From contig NZ_JBHSKT010000002.1 of the NCBI RefSeq assembly GCF_042657365.1, positions 434,001 through 498,000 on the forward strand: a stretch of DNA of 64,000 bases. Reading direction: 5' to 3'. The notes beneath the pieces are model-generated. The model had not been told where the DNA came from and did no database searches. It worked only from the letters and a program-made list of their open reading frames with translations. Position numbers and translations under genes: made by a program. The stretch comes from Adhaeribacter_A terreus. GTDB lineage: Bacteria; Bacteroidota; Bacteroidia; Cytophagales; Hymenobacteraceae. Shown piece after piece: positions 60,350 through 64,000 of this stretch (the first letter of the stretch is position 1; each line of letters begins with the position of its first letter).

Positions 60350-60646
60350 AAGCTGGTAGATAAGTTCTTTAACAATTGCCGCGGAAAAGGCTATCCGGAT
60401 GCCATTACCAAAGAAGTCTGGCGGCAGGTAGAATCGTTTGCTGGTTATTCGTTTTCTAAAACGCATTCTTCCTCTTTTGCCGTGGAAAGCTACCAGAGTT
60501 TGTACCTGAAAGTGCATTTCCCGCTGGAATTTATGGTGGCCGTGATCAACAATTTCGGAGGCTTTTACCGTACTTGGGTATATGTAAACGAAGCCAGGAA
60601 TGCCGCTTTAATACATAGCCCTATATCGTGCCACCTGAGTTGCTGA
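60350..60646 (+). pseudogene. DNA polymerase III alpha subunit (DnaE) fragment
   Basis: The open frame reads KLVDKFFNNCRGKGYPDAIT, EVWRQVESFAGYSFSKTHSS, VESYQSLYLKVHFPLEF and MVAVINNFGGFYRTWVYVNE. This is a clear match to the region near the end of the DnaE polymerase domain (EKLVDKFF...FCKAHSAS-like). An in-frame stop precedes it at 60347-60349, no start exists, and the C-terminal part is missing. It is therefore a dnaE remnant of about 90 codons, the tail (RNAALIHSPI) being the last homologous portion. Confidence 0.85.
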
Positions 60647-61046
60647 AAATTTATACCTGATGGGAATGACTTGAATTTATCTTCGCGTTTTGCAGTAAGG
60701 AAAACCAAAAGCTTAAAATCCGCACCTTTTTCGGCTAGTATTTTTGCATAAGAATCTAATTGTTCAATTCCCTCTGTTGATGCTATCTTGCTTTCAATAA
60801 TCACGTGAGAGTGACCCAAATTAATCTCCAGGTCAGTTCGCCTTTTCTGGGCAGCATAAATACTTTGAGTTTCAACGGTAGCTGAACCTATATTTTTATT
60901 CACAAGCTTCAACAGATTCAAAAACCGCTCTCTGAAAACTTTATCCGAATCCAGGCAGAAGGCAAATATCTCAGTAAGATAGTCTTCTAAGGGCCTGTTA
61001 CTTGCCTTTAGGTGAAGATTAAAAAGCTTATTAAAGATTGGTTTCT
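60622..61046 (-). pseudogene. Truncated PD-(D/E)XK-like nuclease
   Basis: The minus-strand frame is open from about 61046 without a normal start codon: PIFNKLFNLHLKASNRPLED, YLTEIFAFCLDSDKVFRERF, LNLLKLVNKNIGSATVETQ, then RRTDLEINLGHSHVIIESKI. The D...E-x-K pattern (RTDLEI...IIESKI) fits the PD-(D/E)XK catalytic core. After WHDIGLCIKA the frame enters the dnaE remnant, which replaces the C-terminus. Missing start and fused end indicate a dead gene. Conventional calls would give only 60565-60921. Confidence 0.7.
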
Positions 61047-61066
61047 TTACTTTCTAAGTTATTCGC

Positions 61067-61252
61067 TTACTTCTCCAAAGCCGCCAAAACCGTTCTAAAA
61101 CTCTCCAATCCAGCTCCCAGATTTTCGATAATGTCCTCTGCCAAAACATCCGGATCGGGGAGGTTATCCAAATCAGCGAGGGACTGGGCTTTGAGCCAGG
61201 TGATGTCGAGGCTGGTTTTGTCGCGGGCTATCTGTTCCGGATTCTGATTCAT
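61067..61252 (-). pseudogene. C-terminal remnant of a type I restriction methylase (HsdM)
   Basis: The 61-codon frame reads MNQNPEQIARDKTSLDITWL and SLADLDNLPDPDVLAEDIIE, then NLGAGLESF. It resembles the extreme C-terminus of HsdM subunits, where IxRDKxxLDIxWLK...LPDP is conserved. The methylase body is absent upstream. Together with the truncated nuclease it suggests a decayed restriction locus. Confidence 0.7.
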
Positions 61253-61433
61253 GCGTGGGAATTAGTAAGGCTTAAATATAGGGAATTCCTGATTAATTCC
61301 GTAACAATACAGTGGAGCAAGCTTTTTGACGGGTTTATTTCGTTTGCGCAAAAAGTAGTTTCATAACCATGAAACTGATTCAAATCGCCTGTTTTTTCCC
61401 ATTAATAACTTCACTTTAAATATGTGATTCACC
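61253..61433. other. Intergenic region between remnants and metF
   Basis: I see no gene, hairpin or repeat here. Confidence 0.5.
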
Positions 61434-62387
61434 TTAAAAAAGCTGTTCCGCAATTTTCCGTACAGAGTCCGATTTTCCCATGGAGTAAAAATGCAGGCAA
61501 GGCACGCCCGCCAACATCAGTTCTTTACTTTGTTGCACCGCCCAGTTTATACCTAATTCTGCAGCTGCTTTATTGTCTTTACAGGCTTCCAAGGCACTGG
61601 CCAACTCGTCCGGAATTTCCAGATGAAACAGGCTGGGAAGTAAGGTTAGTTGCGATTTGGTCGTGATAGGTTTTAAGCCTGGTAAAATTGGCACATCAAT
61701 CCCGATTTCGCGGCAATTCGCTACAAAATCGAAGTACTTCTTATTATCGAAGAACATTTGTGTTACAATGTATTTGGCACCCAGATCTACTTTCTTTTTA
61801 AGCCAGCGCAGATCCGCTCTGGCATTGGGCGCTTCGAAATGCTTTTCCGGATAACCAGCTACTCCCACACAGAAATCGGTATTGCAGCAATCTATCTGTT
61901 CTTCATCTAAATACCGGCCCTTGTTCATATCGTCAATCTGTTTCACCAGATCGCTGGCGTAATGATGACCGTCCGGTTCCGGTACAAACCGCGATTCGCT
62001 TTTCACACAATCGCCGCGCAACGCCAGTACATTATCGATGCCCAGGAAATGCATATCGATCAGCGCATTTTCTGTTTCTTCCTTAGAAAAACCGCCGCAA
62101 ATCAAATGGGGCACGGTATCTACTTTGTAATGGTTCTGAATGGCCGCACAAATACCCACCGTTCCCGGGCGTTTCCGCGTGGAACGTTTCTCCAGCAAGC
62201 CGTTTTCGCGCTGCTTATAAACATATTCTTCGCGGTGGTAAGTTACGTCAATAAACGGCGGCTTGAATTCCATCAAAGGATCGATGTGATCGAAAAGCCC
62301 TTTAAGCGTCTGGCCTTTTAATGGCGGCAGGATCTCGAAGGAGAAAAGTGTGTCTTTGGCATTCTTAAAATGCTCGGTAACTTTCAT
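61434..62387 (-). CDS. metF: 5,10-methylenetetrahydrofolate reductase
   Basis: The 317-residue FAD enzyme makes 5-methyl-THF for methionine synthase. The TIM-barrel landmarks are TLFSFEILPPLKGQ, FIDVTYHREEY, HLICGGFSKEE, DNVLALRGDC, ADLRWLKKKVDLGAKYIVTQ and LPGLKPITT. Complete. It follows metH on the same strand, so folate C1 reduction and homocysteine methylation are encoded together. Confidence 0.96.
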   Translation of the reverse strand: MKVTEHFKNAKDTLFSFEILPPLKGQTLKGLFDHIDPLMEFKPPFIDVTYHREEYVYKQRENGLLEKRSTRKRPGTVGICAAIQNHYKVDTVPHLICGGFSKEETENALIDMHFLGIDNVLALRGDCVKSESRFVPEPDGHHYASDLVKQIDDMNKGRYLDEEQIDCCNTDFCVGVAGYPEKHFEAPNARADLRWLKKKVDLGAKYIVTQMFFDNKKYFDFVANCREIGIDVPILPGLKPITTKSQLTLLPSLFHLEIPDELASALEACKDNKAAAELGINWAVQQSKELMLAGVPCLHFYSMGKSDSVRKIAEQLF

Positions 62388-62483
62388 TTATTTTCGTCTG
62401 TCGTTTTTTCGTTGTTCGTTATTCGATATTTAGCCCGGAGTTTTTGAGGTGTTTGGATAGGGTTTTTTCCTTATGCTTTCACT

Positions 62484-62594
62484 TTATTTGGTCATCTCGA
62501 CGTCAGGAGAGATCTCATCTAGTTAGCAGAAGCCTTTATCTAGCTTTTCTACTTTATTCGGAAGATCTCTCCTGACGTCGAGATGACCAAATAA
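62484..62594. repeat. MITE-like element with 32-bp perfect inverted repeats
   Basis: The arm 62484-62515 (TTATTTGGTCATCTCGACGT then CAGGAGAGATCT) is mirrored exactly at 62563-62594, with a 47-base interior. Similar GTCATCTCGACG-type repeats are known to recur in Bacteroidota genomes. Confidence 0.8.
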
Positions 62595-62632
62595 CTTTCG
62601 TAGCGTAGGGTTTAAACCCTACGCTACGAAAG
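62595..62632. terminator. 38-bp perfect palindrome after metH
   Basis: CTTTCGTAGCGTAGGGTTT and its exact mirror. It differs from the 9154-9195 palindrome centre at one position per half. It is a plausible transcriptional end signal but lacks flanking A/T runs. Confidence 0.55.
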
Positions 62633-62641
62633 TTATAGAAA

Positions 62642-62674
62642 ACACTTTTTACGATCCAAACCCTACCGTTTTAC
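62642..62674 (+). repeat. Dispersed 34-bp element at the metH 3' end
   Basis: ACACTTTTTACGATCCAAAC followed by CCTACCGTTTTACA; the last bases include the metH stop complement. Confidence 0.6.
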
Positions 62675-64000
62675 ACCAGTATTTTCGCTGGTTTCGGGTC
62701 ATAATTCAGGTTCGGCGATAACCAGCGTTCCAGTTCTTTCTTAGGCATGTTTTTGCGTTCGGCAATGTCGGCCACCTGATCTTCGCCAATTTTCCCCAAA
62801 CCAAAATACCGGCTTTGCGGATGCGCGAAATACAAACCGCTCACCGATGCCGCCGGATACATTGCCAGGTTTTCGGTTAGCTTGATTCCGGTTTCTTCTT
62901 CCACATTTAGCAGGTTAAACAAAGTCATTTTCTCGGTATGATCCGGGCAGCCCGGGTAACCCGGCGCCGGCCGAATGCCCTGATATTTCTCCTTGATCAG
63001 TTCTTCGTTTTCCAGCTTTTCTTCCGGCGCGTAACCCCACAATTCTTTCCGTACTTTTTCGTGCAGGTGTTCGGCGAAAGCTTCAGCTAAACGGTCGGCC
63101 AAGGCCTTCAACATGATGGCGCGGTAATCGTCGTGGGCGGCTTCGTATTCGGCCAGAAGTTTTTCGATGCCAAATCCTACGCTTACCGCAAACCCGCCCA
63201 CGTAATCCGTCAGGCCGGATTCTTCCGGGGCAATGAAATCGGAGAACGCTAAATTTGGAACGTTCGCGCCTTTTTTACCTTGCTGGCGCAGCGTGTGGAA
63301 CCGGGTTAGTTCTTCGGTTTTAGCTTCGTCCTGATACACTACAATCGTATCGTCGGCTTGGGTATTGGCGGGGAAGAAACCAACTACCGCGCGGGCTTCC
63401 AGCAAATTGTTGGCTACAATTTCCTGCAGCATCTCCTGCGCATCGTTATAAAGTTTAGTGGCTTCGGTGCCGTATTCCGGGTCGGTTAAGATCTTCGGGA
63501 ACTGGCGTTTTAATTCCCAGGCGTGGAAGAACGGTGTCCAGTCGATGTATGGCACCAGCTCGGCCAGCGGGTAATTCCGGAAAGTTTTGGTGCCTAACAG
63601 GTTTGGTTTCTGAATGTCTTCCGCTTTCCATTCAATCGGGAATTTATTAGCGCGGGCTTTTTCAATGCTTACATACTGACGGTCCTTTGTGCGGCTTAAA
63701 TGTTCTTCGCGTAGCTCTGCATATTCGGCTTTAATTTCCTGAATGTAAGTTTCGCGGTTGCTGCCCAATAAGTTACTTACTACAGTTACGCTGCGCGAAG
63801 CATCGTGCACATGCACTACCGGTCCGCTGTACTGCGGCGCAATTTTCACGGCGGTATGTACGCGGGAAGTAGTAGCGCCGCCAATTAAAAGCGGAATATT
63901 CATACCACGGCGTTCCATTTCCTGAGCCACGTAAACCATTTCGTCCAACGAAGGCGTGATCAATCCGCTCAAACCTAAAACATCTACTTTTTGCGCTTCG
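62671..64000 (-). CDS. metH: Cobalamin-dependent methionine synthase, C-terminal part (5' end outside window)
   Basis: The frame is open to the right edge (upstream residues read EAQKVDVLGLSG), so this is the 3' portion. It contains the end of the cobalamin-binding module (LSGLITPSLDEMVYVAQEM, PLLIGGATTSRVHTAVKI) and the SAM-binding activation domain (RKELWGYAPEEKLENEELI, GIRPAPGYPGCPDHTEK, VSGLYFAHPQSRYF). This matches the B12-dependent enzyme that uses 5-methyl-THF. The gene lies upstream of metF on the same strand, with three repeat elements between. Confidence 0.95.
   Translation of the reverse strand, partial: EAQKVDVLGLSGLITPSLDEMVYVAQEMERRGMNIPLLIGGATTSRVHTAVKIAPQYSGPVVHVHDASRSVTVVSNLLGSNRETYIQEIKAEYAELREEHLSRTKDRQYVSIEKARANKFPIEWKAEDIQKPNLLGTKTFRNYPLAELVPYIDWTPFFHAWELKRQFPKILTDPEYGTEATKLYNDAQEMLQEIVANNLLEARAVVGFFPANTQADDTIVVYQDEAKTEELTRFHTLRQQGKKGANVPNLAFSDFIAPEESGLTDYVGGFAVSVGFGIEKLLAEYEAAHDDYRAIMLKALADRLAEAFAEHLHEKVRKELWGYAPEEKLENEELIKEKYQGIRPAPGYPGCPDHTEKMTLFNLLNVEEETGIKLTENLAMYPAASVSGLYFAHPQSRYFGLGKIGEDQVADIAERKNMPKKELERWLSPNLNYDPKPAKILV

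Larger units (their letters stand above)
62388..62670. other. metF/metH intergenic region with repeats
   Basis: No gene is seen. It carries a MITE-like inverted repeat, a perfect palindrome and one dispersed element. Confidence 0.6.

Noticed and set aside
60332..60517. Minus-strand frame of 61 codons opposite the dnaE remnant
   Set aside because: Shadow of the fragment; no recognisable protein pattern.
8406..62674. Idea that the dispersed element is a DNA uptake sequence
   Set aside because: Uptake sequences have an almost fixed core, whereas the core here varies at several positions. Inverted pairs are the only similarity.

Overview
The window looks like the chromosome of a Bacteroidota bacterium of the order Cytophagales, probably close to the Hymenobacteraceae. 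The reasons are type IX secretion (T9SS) C-terminal sorting domains on two large secreted proteins, a PorV/PorQ-family barrel, a TonB-dependent receptor with an N-terminal carboxypeptidase-regulatory-like domain, the gene order pdxA-yceD-rpmF-plsX-fabH-efp-accB-accC, the absence of clear Shine-Dalgarno sequences, and TAnnTTTG-type promoter boxes. I judged the base composition as moderate by eye; genus and species cannot be named from the sequence alone.

Layout. 1-3.2 kb: 3' part of an Ig-repeat T9SS cargo protein and a lipoprotein. 3.3-8.2 kb: a signalling block with a hybrid histidine kinase, a frameshifted STAS-like gene, an NtrC-type sigma-54 activator and a small PepSY-like secreted protein whose upstream region carries a sigma-54-like promoter and a palindromic candidate activator site. 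8.5-10.6 kb: DUF3109 protein and a secreted protein of unknown function. 10.7-17.4 kb: fatty-acid initiation, acetyl-CoA carboxylase, EF-P, L32 and vitamin B6 genes. 17.5-21.4 kb: leucyl aminopeptidase, rsmA and a phosphoglycerate-dehydrogenase-like enzyme. 21.4-30.5 kb: an apparent three-gene surface operon (TonB receptor, 1,395-residue T9SS cargo, PorV/PorQ barrel). 30.5-37.4 kb: greA, HIT, ruvC, an LPG-synthase-like membrane protein, glycosyltransferase, permease, SpoIIE-type phosphatase and a TonB-C lipoprotein. 37.4-44.5 kb: exopolysaccharide genes (polymerase/ligase, chain-length regulator, flippase, two glycosyltransferases, NodB deacetylase). 44.6-48.0 kb: tatD, asparaginase, tRNA-Ser(GGA), a PLD-type nuclease and an XRE/S24-like regulator. 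48.4-58.8 kb: a membrane-stress-like cluster (Tir/YbjN-like chaperone, PspA, YqiJ-like, flotillin, a small unknown and a 1,647-residue AAA ATPase), with a DUF559 nuclease element between pspA and the yqiJ-like gene. 59-60.2 kb: two thioredoxin-fold proteins. 60.3-61.3 kb: gene remnants (dnaE, PD-(D/E)XK-like nuclease, hsdM tail). 61.4-64 kb: metF and the 3' part of metH.

The most unusual feature is non-coding. A roughly 34-bp imperfect sequence, beginning near GACTTTTTGRGCC and ending near AAAACCCTACCGTTTTTCAG, occurs about 30 times in both orientations. It lies mainly at gene ends and between genes, twice as inverted pairs that form hairpins, and in a few places inside coding sequence. A second, GC-rich palindromic repeat family is confined to 48-53.4 kb and frames the DUF559 nuclease gene. 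I see no CRISPR array, rRNA operon or prophage.
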